The notes: generated from the letters alone by a model not told the origin. DNA of 64,000 nucleotides from Carnobacteriaceae bacterium zg-C25 (GCA_017945845.1 CP072828.1:1240001-1304000); one strand, 5' to 3'; positions 39,191-48,318 are shown, counted from the stretch's first letter. Numbers and translations are program-made.

Positions 39191-40117
39191 TTATTTTAAA
39201 TATTTTACCATTAAATTAATGTTATGTTTATACATTTCGATGTATGTATCTCCCTTTTCGCCTTCTGGGGCTAATGAATCAGACAATAACTCTTCGCCGT
39301 CTCCACGAACAACCGTTACGCTACCACCTTTAGCTTCGACCGCCGCTTTTAATTTTTCCATACGTTCAGGATTTGTTGTGGATTCAGCAAAAATGGCTTT
39401 AACTTTTTTAGCAATAATTAAATCAACGGTTTCAATCATTGCTTTGTTATCAACTTCAGAGTCCGTGCTGACACCTTGTGGTGCGTGTACACTCACACCG
39501 TATGCTTTTGAAAAGTAATTAAATGCATCGTGCGGTGTAATTAAATAACGTGTTTCTTCTGGAATTTTTGCTAATTCTGCTTTAATCCACGCATCTAATT
39601 CATCCAATTGTTTCAAGTATGCCGTTGTATTAGCTTTAATTTTATCTGCTTCATTCGGCAATAATTTCACCAATTCTTTACTTGCAGTTTCTACAGCTAG
39701 TTTATATAACTTAATATTAAACCAGAAATGTGGGTCAGTTACAACTTCGCCATCTTCGTCTAACGTTTGCAATTGGTCTTTTGGAAATTCTTTTGATACC
39801 GCCGTACCTGATTTTTCTAACGCGTCTACCATTTTTCCTTCAAAATGTAACCCATGATACAACACTAATTTAGCATTTTGTAATTTTTTCAAATCGCTTG
39901 CTTTAGCAATGTATAAATGTGGGTCTTCTCCCGCCGGAATTAACGACTCTACCGTTACCGCATCGCCTGCCAGTTGCTTCACCATATCTTTTAAAAACGA
40001 TGTCGTTACAGTTACATTTGGCTTTGTTGATTGATTTGATGTGTTAGCTGGTGCATTTTGAGTGGTACATCCTACTAATAATAACACACCTGCTAATATT
40101 AACCATATTTTTTTCAT
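39191..40117 (-). CDS. mntA: Metal-binding lipoprotein of the ABC transporter (TroA/MntA-like)
   Basis: 308 aa. The lipoprotein signal ends in LLVGC with lipidation at C17, so the protein is membrane-anchored outside. Metal-binding residues of the cluster A-1 family can be picked out: H in EDPHLY, H in TDPHFWFN, H in TPHDAFNYF and D in LLSDSL. That is the three-His-one-Asp set of TroA; the manganese-specific PsaA group has Glu at the third position. Zinc or manganese are both possible. It is first of four genes, behind a strong promoter with a palindromic operator. Confidence 0.85.
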   Translation of the reverse strand: MKKIWLILAGVLLLVGCTTQNAPANTSNQSTKPNVTVTTSFLKDMVKQLAGDAVTVESLIPAGEDPHLYIAKASDLKKLQNAKLVLYHGLHFEGKMVDALEKSGTAVSKEFPKDQLQTLDEDGEVVTDPHFWFNIKLYKLAVETASKELVKLLPNEADKIKANTTAYLKQLDELDAWIKAELAKIPEETRYLITPHDAFNYFSKAYGVSVHAPQGVSTDSEVDNKAMIETVDLIIAKKVKAIFAESTTNPERMEKLKAAVEAKGGSVTVVRGDGEELLSDSLAPEGEKGDTYIEMYKHNINLMVKYLK

Positions 40118-40140
40118 AAATCTATCCTCCTATATCTAAA

Positions 40141-40158
40141 AGTTAAGTATGCTTAACT
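40141..40158 (-). promoter_or_regulatory. Palindromic operator, probable metalloregulator site
   Basis: AGTTAAG-TATG-CTTAACT is a perfect 7-bp inverted repeat around four bases. It lies just after the -10 box and 24 bases before the lipoprotein ATG, so it covers the transcription start region. Shape and place suit a DtxR/MntR-type repressor, by inference. Confidence 0.6.
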
Positions 40159-40166
40159 GTGATTGT

Positions 40167-40195
40167 AGTGTACATTAATAATTTAAAAGTGTCAA
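40167..40195 (-). promoter_or_regulatory. Sigma-A promoter of the metal ABC transporter operon
   Basis: Minus strand TTGACA (perfect -35, about 40190-40195), 17-bp spacer, TACACT (-10, about 40167-40172). The palindrome follows eight bases later. Confidence 0.7.
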
Positions 40196-40213
40196 CACTT
40201 TTTTGCAATAAAA

Positions 40214-40248
40214 GAAAAAAAGGTTAGAGCCTACACTCCAACCTTTTC
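40214..40248 (-). terminator. Rho-independent terminator after mfd
   Basis: On the minus strand AAAAGGTTGGAG pairs with CTCTAACCTTTT (one mismatch) around a short loop, followed by a long T-run. It closes the pth-mfd transcript. Confidence 0.72.
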
Positions 40249-40382
40249 AACAGGATTCAAAAAACGAAAATATTTCTTTACGCTATTGTAAAATCATACG
40301 GTGATCACACCGTATACACGCTAATCATAACTGACTGTTTAAACGTCATTTTTCACTAAATTTTGTAGCGCCTGTATTTTGA

Positions 40383-43300
40383 TTAATCTATGGTCAAATA
40401 GCGCATCAATTCATCTAAATAGGCATAACTTTCCATGCCAGTGACCGTCAGCTGAATCACGAATTGCTGATTATTTTGTTCAACACTCGCCTTTAACTTC
40501 GTTTTAGACAGTTGTTCAAAAATATTTGGCCCCGTTAAACGAGAAGATGTTTCTTTATCGTACGTCACGCGAATGGCATTGCCTAAACGTTTAATTTTTT
40601 CAACACCTTGTTTTTCGGCATAATATTTAATCATGCCAATCGCCATTAAATCGGCAACTTCTTGCGGGTAATCACCAAAACGATCAATAAAATCATCTTG
40701 TAAACTGTGATAATCTTCTACGGATTGAATGGTACGAATCCGTTTGTATAAATCAATTTTTTGGCGTTCGTCACTAACGTATGTAGACGGAATGTATGCC
40801 GTTATCCCTAAATCAATTTCCACTGATTTTTCTACCTTTTGCACACCCGTCTTTTTAAATTCAACTGCCTCTTGCAACATTTGCGAGTACAAGTCAAAAC
40901 CAACCGAATCAATAAAACCACTTTGTTGTTGCCCGAGTAAATTACCCGCACCACGAATCGATAAATCGCGCATGGCAATTTTAAAGCCGGCACCAAGTTG
41001 CGTAAATTCTTTAATGGCTTCTAATCGTTTCTCACCTGTTTCACTCATTGCCTTGTCTTCTTGATACATAAAGTAGGCGTACGCAATTCGATTGGTACGA
41101 CCGACACGACCACGTAATTGATACAACTGCGACAATCCCATGCGGTCTGCGTGTTCAATAAACAGCGTGTTGACATTTGGCAGGTCGACACCTGTTTCAA
41201 TAATGGTAGTTGTCACTAACACATCATAAACACCGTTCATAAAATCCATGAGTACATTTTCAAGTTCCAATTCGCTCATCTGCCCGTGTGCATGTGCGAC
41301 GCGTGCTTGGGGAACAAGGTTGCGAATCGTTTCTGCCGTTTTCGTAATCGTATCGACGCGGTTGTGTAAATAAAATACTTGACCATTTCGAGCCAATTCA
41401 CGCTCAATGCCATCTTTAACAAGCGACCAATTGTGTTCTAAAACGTACGTTTGTACGGGGAAGCGGTTAGCCGGCGGTGTTTCAATAACGGATAAATCGC
41501 GAACACCAAGCATGGACATGTGTAACGTACGCGGAATTGGTGTTGCGGTTAGCGTCAACACATCAACTTGCGTTTTCAGTTGTTTTAAACGTTCCTTATG
41601 TTTAACACCGAATCGTTGTTCTTCGTCAATGACAACCAAACCTAAATCTTTGAAATCAACGTCTTTTGAAACAACACGATGTGTACCTACAACAATATCT
41701 ACCGTTCCTTTTTTCAATCGTTCAATCGTTTCATCTTGTTGCTTTTTCGTACGGAAACGACTTAATAAACCAATATTAACGGGGTAATTTTCAAAACGTT
41801 GTTGCAACGTCATAAAATGTTGTTGCGCTAAAACGGTTGTGGGTACAAGAAGTGCTACTTGTTTACCATCTTGTACCGCTTTAAACATCGCACGAATGGC
41901 AACTTCTGTTTTACCATAACCGACATCTCCAACTAACAAGCGATCCATTGGCTTGTTACTTTCCATATCCTTTTTAATTTCAGCAACACTGCGCAACTGA
42001 TCTGGCGTTTCCGCATAGGCAAACGACTCTTCAAACTCTCTTTGTTGCGTATCATCTTTTGAAAAAGCGAAACCAACTTGCTTTTCACGTTCGGCATAAA
42101 GCGCAATCAACTCATCGGCAATATCTTCAATTTTTTTCGCGACTTTTTTCTTCGTTTTTGCCCATTCGGTACCACCCAATTTATTCACTTTCGGGTCTTT
42201 TCCATCACTAGCAACATATTTTTGTACTAAGTGAATTTGTGTTACCGGAATAAACAAACTCGCACCATCTTGATACACAATAGACATGTAATCTTGTTTG
42301 ACGCCGTTAATATCTAGCGTCTCCATACCTTTATATTGACCCACACCATGCGAAACATGCACAACATAATCACCAACGGATAACTCCGAATAGCTTTTCA
42401 ACCGTTCCGCATTATTTAAGTTTTGGCGTTTTGCCACTGATTTTGTCACTTTGTTAAATAACTCTCGATCCGTAAATAGCGCAAATTTATCTTGCGGCAA
42501 TTCGAACCCGTTATGCAGTGGTCCCACTACTAAATTGATGGTTTGTGGTGTTAACTGCGTATAGTCAGACAGTACGTGTGACATACCAAAATCATCAAAA
42601 ATAGCCGCTACTTTTTCTACCCGCTTATGATCACTCAACGGAATTGTAACGGTGTAGCCTTGTTTGACTAACCGCTCCAATTCGGTTTTAATTAAGGGCA
42701 TTTGTGAGAAAAATTGCGGTACGCTACGGTAGGCACATTCAATAATTTGTGAAAATTTTAAACGGCCTAGCCCTTTTGACAAATGGGATAAGTATATTTT
42801 TCGTAAAGTGTTTGTCGATAATACCTCTTTAATACTTTTCTTTAACCGCTGTGTTGGCAGAGCAATCGCATCGTTTACTTTTTGCGTTAAAAACTCTGCT
42901 ACTTCCATTTGTTCCGCTTTATCTTGTTCGATAATACGGGCGTAGTCATCAATAATGATTAATGCTTTGTTAGGTGCATAATCTAATAACGTTGCTGGTT
43001 TTTCAAATAAAATATCGGTATACAACTCTACATTTTCCGGTAATTCGCCAAGTGACAATCTTGTTGCTAGATGGGTCAAAAAGACATCTAAACTAGATGC
43101 AACTTGTTCATCTTTTATTTTCGTTAAGGCGGTGTCTTTTACCGTATTTAACCGCGTTGAAGCTTTCTTTAAGGAATCCGCATTCCACACAATTTCACGA
43201 GCGGGTAAAATGGTAACGTCTTGTAACGTTTGAATTGATTTTTGTGTTTGCGGATCAAATTGACGAATGGAATCAATTTCAATATCAAAAAACTCAATAC

Positions 43301-43847
43301 GTAACGGCGTGTCACTAGACAATTCATAAATATCGACAATGCCACCACGCACACTAAATTGCCCCGGCGATTCCACCATTGCTTCTTTATGGTATCCCAT
43401 CTCAATTAATTGACGTTGCAATGCGGTAACGTCATAATCTTGGCCAACGCTTAACTGAACGTTATGTTTTTTAACATTTTCTACGGGAGACAACAATTGT
43501 GTCACACCCGCTTGCGGTACAATGACGATTCCGGGTTCATTTGACAATAAAAAATGTAACACTTGAATACGTTGGGCTTTTAATTCCGGAGATGCCACAC
43601 TATATTGTGCAAACACACTCTCTTCAACAGGGTATAACATGACGGGTAAATCCCCCGCCATTTGATTAAAGTCATCATACGCTTGCGTAGCTGATAACAT
43701 ATTGGGGGTAATGTACACCACCGTTTCACGTTTTTGTTGTAAAGTTTCACAAACAGCAAAAACCTTAGCGCTGCCACTTAAGCCAGTCACTAAGAGTCCA
43801 TCTTGCTGTAAGCCAACTTTTTTAAATTGTTCTAATCCAGTTGACAT
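40383..43847 (-). CDS. mfd: Transcription-repair coupling factor Mfd
   Basis: 1154 aa. Order: UvrB-homology region (residues 1-330), RNA polymerase interaction domain with the SVGDYVVHVSHGVGQYKG core (about 480-500), RecG-like translocase with Walker A GDVGYGKTE (about 640) and Walker B VVIDEEQRFGV (about 745), motif III TATPIPRT, motif VI QLRGRVGR, and the C-terminal TRCF domain. It removes stalled RNA polymerase and recruits UvrA. It follows pth by 10 bp, a common Firmicute pair. GGAGAAATT precedes the ATG. Confidence 0.95.
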   Translation of the reverse strand: MSTGLEQFKKVGLQQDGLLVTGLSGSAKVFAVCETLQQKRETVVYITPNMLSATQAYDDFNQMAGDLPVMLYPVEESVFAQYSVASPELKAQRIQVLHFLLSNEPGIVIVPQAGVTQLLSPVENVKKHNVQLSVGQDYDVTALQRQLIEMGYHKEAMVESPGQFSVRGGIVDIYELSSDTPLRIEFFDIEIDSIRQFDPQTQKSIQTLQDVTILPAREIVWNADSLKKASTRLNTVKDTALTKIKDEQVASSLDVFLTHLATRLSLGELPENVELYTDILFEKPATLLDYAPNKALIIIDDYARIIEQDKAEQMEVAEFLTQKVNDAIALPTQRLKKSIKEVLSTNTLRKIYLSHLSKGLGRLKFSQIIECAYRSVPQFFSQMPLIKTELERLVKQGYTVTIPLSDHKRVEKVAAIFDDFGMSHVLSDYTQLTPQTINLVVGPLHNGFELPQDKFALFTDRELFNKVTKSVAKRQNLNNAERLKSYSELSVGDYVVHVSHGVGQYKGMETLDINGVKQDYMSIVYQDGASLFIPVTQIHLVQKYVASDGKDPKVNKLGGTEWAKTKKKVAKKIEDIADELIALYAEREKQVGFAFSKDDTQQREFEESFAYAETPDQLRSVAEIKKDMESNKPMDRLLVGDVGYGKTEVAIRAMFKAVQDGKQVALLVPTTVLAQQHFMTLQQRFENYPVNIGLLSRFRTKKQQDETIERLKKGTVDIVVGTHRVVSKDVDFKDLGLVVIDEEQRFGVKHKERLKQLKTQVDVLTLTATPIPRTLHMSMLGVRDLSVIETPPANRFPVQTYVLEHNWSLVKDGIERELARNGQVFYLHNRVDTITKTAETIRNLVPQARVAHAHGQMSELELENVLMDFMNGVYDVLVTTTIIETGVDLPNVNTLFIEHADRMGLSQLYQLRGRVGRTNRIAYAYFMYQEDKAMSETGEKRLEAIKEFTQLGAGFKIAMRDLSIRGAGNLLGQQQSGFIDSVGFDLYSQMLQEAVEFKKTGVQKVEKSVEIDLGITAYIPSTYVSDERQKIDLYKRIRTIQSVEDYHSLQDDFIDRFGDYPQEVADLMAIGMIKYYAEKQGVEKIKRLGNAIRVTYDKETSSRLTGPNIFEQLSKTKLKASVEQNNQQFVIQLTVTGMESYAYLDELMRYLTID

Positions 43848-43857
43848 AATTTCTCCA

Positions 43858-44430
43858 TTAATTAAAGTGATTCATCGTATTTAAAAAGGCGTTATCTTGC
43901 TTCGTTTTAGCAAAATAGCTCATGGCATCAATCGTTTTATCAATTGACACGTCTACATCATTTTTGTAAATGCCTAAAAATTTAGACAATACGTGCTGAA
44001 TAACCGTTTCAAATTCTAATGGGCGCCCAATTCCCATGCGTACGCGATTAAATTCTTGCGTACCAAGGTGTTGAATTAAACTTTTAATTCCATTGTGCCC
44101 ACCCGCAGAACCTTTTTGGCGTAAACGAATTTTGCCGATTGGTAAATCCATATCGTCATAAATAACGACCATATCGTCTTTATCGATTTTGAAATAGTCC
44201 ATCAACGGTTTGACACATTCTCCCGATAAATTCATGTACGTTTGTGGTTTGACTAAAAGGACTTTTTCACCATTTATAAAAAGTTCGGCGAATAACCCTT
44301 TATGTTTGGAATGATTAAACGTCACACCTTCACGTTTTGCCCATTCATCCAATACCATAAAGCCAATATTGTGTTTTGTTTCGTGATATTTTTCTCCGGG
44401 ATTCCCTAATCCCACAATCATTTTTACCAT
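43858..44430 (-). CDS. pth: Peptidyl-tRNA hydrolase
   Basis: 190 aa from the ATG at 44430 (TAGGAG upstream). Family motifs: MIVGLGNPGEKYHETKHNIGF with catalytic histidine in HNIG, KPQTYMNLSGE, the D in IYDDMDLPIGKIRLR, and GSAGGHNGIKSL. It releases peptides from peptidyl-tRNA after drop-off. Its leader holds a strong promoter and then a terminator-like hairpin before the start. Confidence 0.94.
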   Translation of the reverse strand: MVKMIVGLGNPGEKYHETKHNIGFMVLDEWAKREGVTFNHSKHKGLFAELFINGEKVLLVKPQTYMNLSGECVKPLMDYFKIDKDDMVVIYDDMDLPIGKIRLRQKGSAGGHNGIKSLIQHLGTQEFNRVRMGIGRPLEFETVIQHVLSKFLGIYKNDVDVSIDKTIDAMSYFAKTKQDNAFLNTMNHFN

Positions 44431-44454
44431 ATATCTCCTAGCGTGCATACGCAC

Positions 44455-44478
44455 AAAAAAGCAAGGTTCGCTTGCTTT
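44455..44478 (-). terminator. Terminator-like hairpin in the pth leader
   Basis: On the minus strand AAAGCAAG and CTTGCTTT form an 8-bp stem with a 5-base loop, running into TTTTTTG. It lies between the predicted pth promoter and the pth start, so it may act as an attenuator. Confidence 0.6.
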
Positions 44479-44504
44479 CCTTTTTATCATTTTATTATTG
44501 TCAC

Positions 44505-44533
44505 ATTATACGTTAATTTGAACGACATGACAA
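44505..44533 (-). promoter_or_regulatory. Sigma-A promoter of pth-mfd
   Basis: Minus strand TTGTCA (44528-44533), 17-bp spacer, TATAAT (44505-44510). It interleaves with the divergent promoter of the permease gene. Confidence 0.7.
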
Positions 44534-44541
44534 TGTTTGTA

Positions 44542-44550
44542 TGCTATAAT
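44542..44550 (+). promoter_or_regulatory. Extended -10 promoter of the AI-2E-family permease gene
   Basis: TGCTATAAT is a perfect extended -10, 34 bp before the ATG. Its upstream region overlaps the -35 box of the divergent pth promoter. Confidence 0.6.
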
Positions 44551-44583
44551 TAGGCTAACAAAACGTTGAGGTATTTATTTTCT

Positions 44584-45741
44584 ATGGAACATCAAAACAA
44601 AAAAACAACGCCTTTCATTGAATTTCTAGGTGGCATCAATTTACTGTTCGGATTAGTGGCGCTCGTTCTTTTGAGCATTTCACTCTATTTGCTTAGTACC
44701 ATTTCGTACATCTTTTCACCAATCGCTGTCGTGATGGCATCCATCGGAACGCCACTCATTTTAGCCATCGTTTTTTATTATATGTTTGTACCGTTAGTGG
44801 ATAAATTAGAATCCTTTAAAGTATCACGTTCTCTGGGTGCTAGTTTATCACTCCTCATTTTACTCAGTATCGCCCTATTATTAATCGGTATCGCCATTCC
44901 AACAATCGTCGAACAAGTCGTCGCTTTCGCACAAGCGTTACCGACAATGATTAATAACTTTTCAGAAGTGTTGCAACGTATCAGTTCCACTTATGAATTT
45001 CAATCTTACTACAATCAAATTATTGAATTTGTAAGTAACAGTTTATCCGATATTGTGAATCAATTTTTATCCACTCTAGGTTCAACAATACAAGGGCTAT
45101 CCGCTATTTTATCAGCGGTTTCAAGTGTCGTCATTGCCTTATTAACATTCCCTATTTTTCTGTTTTTCTTATTGATTGACGGACGCCGTTTTAAAAATAC
45201 GTTTTTAAAACTTTTTCCTCATCATAACCGTTCCGAACTCAACACGGTATTTCGAAAAATCAACCAACAAGTTGGGGGATACATTAAAGGTCGTTTATTA
45301 ACCAGTTTTCTGATTGGCGTTTACTTTTTCATCGCCTTCTCCATTTGCGGATTAAACTACGCCTTTGTATTGGCGTTCTTATCCGGATTGTTGAGTTTAA
45401 TTCCATACATTGGCGCTTTAATCGCGCTCATACCAGCGCTTATCGTTGCCATTACACAATCCACACTCATTACGATTGGTGTTCTCATCGTATGGGCAAT
45501 CGGACAAGTGCTAGACGGTAACATTTTAGGGCCACTGATTATTGGTAAAAACTTAAACATGCACCCATTAACGATTATTATTGTGTTATTGGCTGCCGGT
45601 ACAACAATGGGTATTGTCGGTATGATTATTGGTATTCCAATTTATGCCATTATGCGTATTTTCGTTGAATTTGTATTTAATAAATTTAAAAAACGCTACA
45701 ACCATTATTTTGGATCAAGCAAATCAGCATATGATGACTAG
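44584..45741 (+). CDS. AI-2E-family (PerM/YdiK) membrane transporter
   Basis: 385 aa from the ATG at 44584 (GAGG 11 to 12 bases upstream; a TTG six codons earlier overlaps that site). About eight transmembrane helices with an extended central soluble region (about residues 125-200). The family signature occurs near the end: FLSGLLSLIPYIGALIALIPA and DGNILGPLIIGKNLNMHPL. Members are implicated in autoinducer-2 or Na+/H+ transport, so the substrate is not predictable. Monocistronic, with a hairpin terminator. Confidence 0.86.
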   Translation: MEHQNKKTTPFIEFLGGINLLFGLVALVLLSISLYLLSTISYIFSPIAVVMASIGTPLILAIVFYYMFVPLVDKLESFKVSRSLGASLSLLILLSIALLLIGIAIPTIVEQVVAFAQALPTMINNFSEVLQRISSTYEFQSYYNQIIEFVSNSLSDIVNQFLSTLGSTIQGLSAILSAVSSVVIALLTFPIFLFFLLIDGRRFKNTFLKLFPHHNRSELNTVFRKINQQVGGYIKGRLLTSFLIGVYFFIAFSICGLNYAFVLAFLSGLLSLIPYIGALIALIPALIVAITQSTLITIGVLIVWAIGQVLDGNILGPLIIGKNLNMHPLTIIIVLLAAGTTMGIVGMIIGIPIYAIMRIFVEFVFNKFKKRYNHYFGSSKSAYDD

Positions 45742-45763
45742 TCATGCAATCTAAACCATTATG

Positions 45764-45817
45764 AAAAGGACAACCATTCTAGTGATGCACGCATCATTTT
45801 TGAAAGTTGTCCTTTTT
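45764..45817 (+). terminator. Rho-independent terminator of the AI-2E-family gene
   Basis: AAAAGGACAAC pairs with GTTGTCCTTTTT. A second small hairpin TGATGC-AC-GCATCA lies inside the loop. Confidence 0.7.
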
Positions 45818-46023
45818 AATTTTATAACATTCCATTGCCCCTACCATTTAATAAAATAGAATCTCCTTTTTCTTTTTTATCAAATAGGGGAAATGGCAAA
45901 TGATTTCACACAAATTGTCTCACGACCTTTTTGTTTAGCAAATAAAGTTAGCACCTTATGTCATCCGTCTAAATCGCACTAAAAAGGCGACTAACCTTTC
46001 ATTTGGTCTGTCTTGGTCAAACG
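45818..46023. other. Intergenic region between two convergent genes
   Basis: About 200 bp with no supported gene. It contains CCATT-GCCCCTA and TAGGGG-AAATGG words that could pair at a distance. Nothing else was recognised. Confidence 0.35.
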
Positions 46024-46060
46024 TAAAAAAGCAACTTGTCAATTATTCCGACAAGTTGCT
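46024..46060 (-). terminator. Rho-independent terminator of the CapA-like gene
   Basis: AGCAACTTGTC and GACAAGTTGCT form a perfect 11-bp stem around a 9-base loop, with TTTTTT following on the minus strand. Confidence 0.82.
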
Positions 46061-46112
46061 CAAAACGTTGTTATATCAACGTTTCATAACTTTATACAAT
46101 GATTATGATTAG

Positions 46113-47387
46113 TTAACGTTTAAATTGTAAATTTAAAAACTCTAATGTAGCGTGATATGCATGACGAATACGTTCTAATGTTTCTGAATCCACACTATCT
46201 ACATATTCTCCGTCTTCTAAATAATTTTTACCTAGCACGACTTGATAATCATAGGCAGGCAGACCATTCTGACGCACTTTACCCGGGATTGCTACTCTTG
46301 AAACCCAAGTCGGATGCAAGACAATGTCACTGATTTTCGTTTGATCGTTTGCCTTTTCAACTGAAACCTCAACGATAACACCCCGTTCAGTCCATTCCTT
46401 ATTAGCCGTATCGTCCATCGATTCCACGCGTTGATTCGACAACAAGTTTCCCATCGAATAAATGATAAATTTCTGTTCGCCGTCTTTATGAATAATTTCA
46501 GTCGGCTCCATAACGTGCGGGTGCCCACCAAAAATAATATCCGCTCCCCACTCAATCATTTGACGATACAAACGTTGTTGCTCGCTAGTGGGAGAAAGCA
46601 TATACTCTATTCCCATTTGCGGCATCACCACCGTAATATCAGCCAATTTTTCTGCTTTTTCTAAATCTTCTTTTATTTTGGGTTCATTTAAATCACGTAA
46701 ATGTGTTTGGTATTCAGCATCAGTGAGTTGTGCCTCCAAGCCGTTAAAGCCGTAAGCATATCCCAAAATAGCAATTTTAATGCCATTAACTTCTTTAATC
46801 AAAATATCACGTGAACCATCAACACTCACTCCGAACGGTTGTAATCCCGCAGATTCAAACGCCTGATACGTCGTTTTCAAACCCGACAATCCACTGTCTA
46901 AAATATGATTGTGTGCCAAATCAATCACATCGTATCCGGCATCTTTAATAGCAGATACGACTTCTTTTGGAGCGTTAAATAACGGATACCCGCCTAATGG
47001 ATAATCTTCATTAATCGTTCCTTCAAAATCTCCCAACGCCAAATCTGCCGATGAAATCAAGGATTTGATTTGCTTGTAATTGTTTGAAAAATCGTATGTT
47101 CCATCACTCTGTAACGCACTTTCATAAATAGGTATATGATACAACATGTCCCCACTCGCCATAATCCGTGCTTTTTGCACTTGTTGATTTGGTGTGTTCG
47201 TTTCATTTGTATTAGACACCTTGTTATCATTAGTTTGTACCGGCCTTGAAGGCGCGGACAAATCAACTAATTGTGATACTAAAAATGCTACAATTATTGC
47301 TAACACCATGACTACGGAAAAATGAATGATATTTTTTCGTTTTTGTTGTCTCTTTCTTTTTTGAAGCCGCCCCTGTTCTCTTCTCAT
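46113..47387 (-). CDS. CapA-family (PGA_cap) metallophosphatase-like membrane-anchored protein
   Basis: 424 aa. A very basic N-terminus (about 18 residues) and one transmembrane helix (about 20-43) anchor it, and the catalytic-type domain is outside. Calcineurin-like motifs are visible: ASGDMLYH, LALGDFEGTI, DLAHNHILDSG and FGGHPHVMEPTE. CapA-like proteins are named for poly-gamma-glutamate capsule synthesis, but capB/capC partners are absent here, so a capsule role is not supported. Single gene with its own terminator. AGGGGA precedes the ATG. Confidence 0.85.
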   Translation of the reverse strand: MRREQGRLQKRKRQQKRKNIIHFSVVMVLAIIVAFLVSQLVDLSAPSRPVQTNDNKVSNTNETNTPNQQVQKARIMASGDMLYHIPIYESALQSDGTYDFSNNYKQIKSLISSADLALGDFEGTINEDYPLGGYPLFNAPKEVVSAIKDAGYDVIDLAHNHILDSGLSGLKTTYQAFESAGLQPFGVSVDGSRDILIKEVNGIKIAILGYAYGFNGLEAQLTDAEYQTHLRDLNEPKIKEDLEKAEKLADITVVMPQMGIEYMLSPTSEQQRLYRQMIEWGADIIFGGHPHVMEPTEIIHKDGEQKFIIYSMGNLLSNQRVESMDDTANKEWTERGVIVEVSVEKANDQTKISDIVLHPTWVSRVAIPGKVRQNGLPAYDYQVVLGKNYLEDGEYVDSVDSETLERIRHAYHATLEFLNLQFKR

Positions 47388-47555
47388 AATAATCCCCTAG
47401 TATTTAATACGCTTATTGTCTCAAAAAAAGGCATGTTTTTCAAACAAAGCCCTTTATATCAATTAAAATCATCTCATTTTCATACGAATAATCCATATCG
47501 CAATTTTGAAACTATTTTTAACATCATTTCGTGTCCTTCAAGATACAATGACCCA

Positions 47556-47584
47556 TTGATTTTTTAAAATGATTCCATTATAGT
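47556..47584 (+). promoter_or_regulatory. Sigma-A promoter of the aromatic-acid-exporter-like gene
   Basis: TTGATT (47556-47561), 17-bp spacer, TATAGT (47579-47584), then GGAGGA before the ATG at 47610. Confidence 0.65.
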
Positions 47585-47609
47585 AAAATTATCTTTTTGG
47601 AGGAAAAAC

Positions 47610-48086
47610 ATGCATCACTTTAAAATTGGTTGGCGTACGTTTAAAACCGCCCTTTCCGTATTCATTTGTCTATTATTAACTTACTCATTACAACGAGAAA
47701 CACCCGTACTAGCCTGCTTGGCCACAGTGTATTGTTTACGAACTGACCACGCTAGCACATTAAATTTTAGTGTCCATCGACTCATCGGTACTTTTGTCGG
47801 TGTATTAGTATCCATGCTTGCAATTAGTGTACAAATGCAAGTTGATTCTCACATTTTATGGCAAGCCACTATCGGCGCGCTAGGCACCATTTTGCTCATT
47901 GTCATTTGTAACGCAACTAAACACCCCGAAGGTATTATTACAGGCGTCTCTACCTTTTTTATCATTTGCTTTAATACACCTTTTACGGAAACATTCGGTT
48001 ATGCTGCCAACCGATTAATCGACGTAGCAATCGGCGCTGCCGTCGCCATCGTTGTGAATTTTATTATGCCCGGCAAAAAAAATTAA
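47610..48086 (+). CDS. Aromatic acid exporter (ArAE_1/FUSC-like) N-terminal membrane domain protein
   Basis: 158 aa. Four or five transmembrane helices and the ArAE_1 pattern are visible: MHHFKIGWRTFKTALSVFIC, then LRTDHASTLNFSVHRLIGT and the closing NRLIDVAIGAAVAIVVNFIM. Full FUSC-family exporters carry a further C-terminal cytoplasmic domain that is missing, so this is a stand-alone membrane domain, as in many Firmicutes. A decayed copy of its last 28 codons lies 220 bp downstream. Function in export is inferred only from the family. Confidence 0.8.
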   Translation: MHHFKIGWRTFKTALSVFICLLLTYSLQRETPVLACLATVYCLRTDHASTLNFSVHRLIGTFVGVLVSMLAISVQMQVDSHILWQATIGALGTILLIVICNATKHPEGIITGVSTFFIICFNTPFTETFGYAANRLIDVAIGAAVAIVVNFIMPGKKN

Positions 48087-48115
48087 CCGTGCATCAACAT
48101 ATTGTTGATAAACTT

Positions 48116-48154
48116 AAGACTGTTGACAGATTTATTTTGTCAACAGTCTTTTTA
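48116..48154 (+). terminator. Rho-independent terminator of the aromatic-acid-exporter-like gene
   Basis: AGACTGTTGACA pairs perfectly with TGTCAACAGTCT, followed by TTTTTA. A second palindrome, ATCAACA-TAT-TGTTGAT, lies just before it. Confidence 0.82.
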
Positions 48155-48169
48155 GTTTACGGTAGTTCA

Positions 48170-48318
48170 TAAAACGTATTCAAAATGGAACTCTATGCCA
48201 AATAACGTTGATAACTTATGCTACCAACCCTAAAAATGATACACTCTAATAAATTATAAGCGTACGGTTCTATATCAAATGGTGTGAGCTTTGATGAAGA
48301 ACACAAAAAACACCCCAT
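48170..48318. repeat. Intergenic sequence related to that at 51473-51608 (copy A)
   Basis: Three blocks match in the same order and orientation: 48170-48184 with 51473-51487 (15 identical), 48189-48204 with 51532-51547 (15 of 16), and 48279-48318 with 51568-51608 (both ends conserved). The two copies bracket the regulator/ABC exporter module. Confidence 0.6.

Noticed and set aside
40141-40158. AdcR (MarR-type zinc regulator) site
   Set aside because: The half-sites read GTTAAG...CTTAAC, opposite in order to the TTAAC...GTTAA AdcR consensus.
45880-45954. A 24-codon minus-strand frame starting at GTG between the AI-2E-family and CapA-like genes
   Set aside because: Too short, no ribosome binding site and no recognised family. 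Possibly a remnant, but not supportable.
46113-47387. Poly-gamma-glutamate capsule operon
   Set aside because: Only the CapA-like gene is present; no CapB ligase or CapC.
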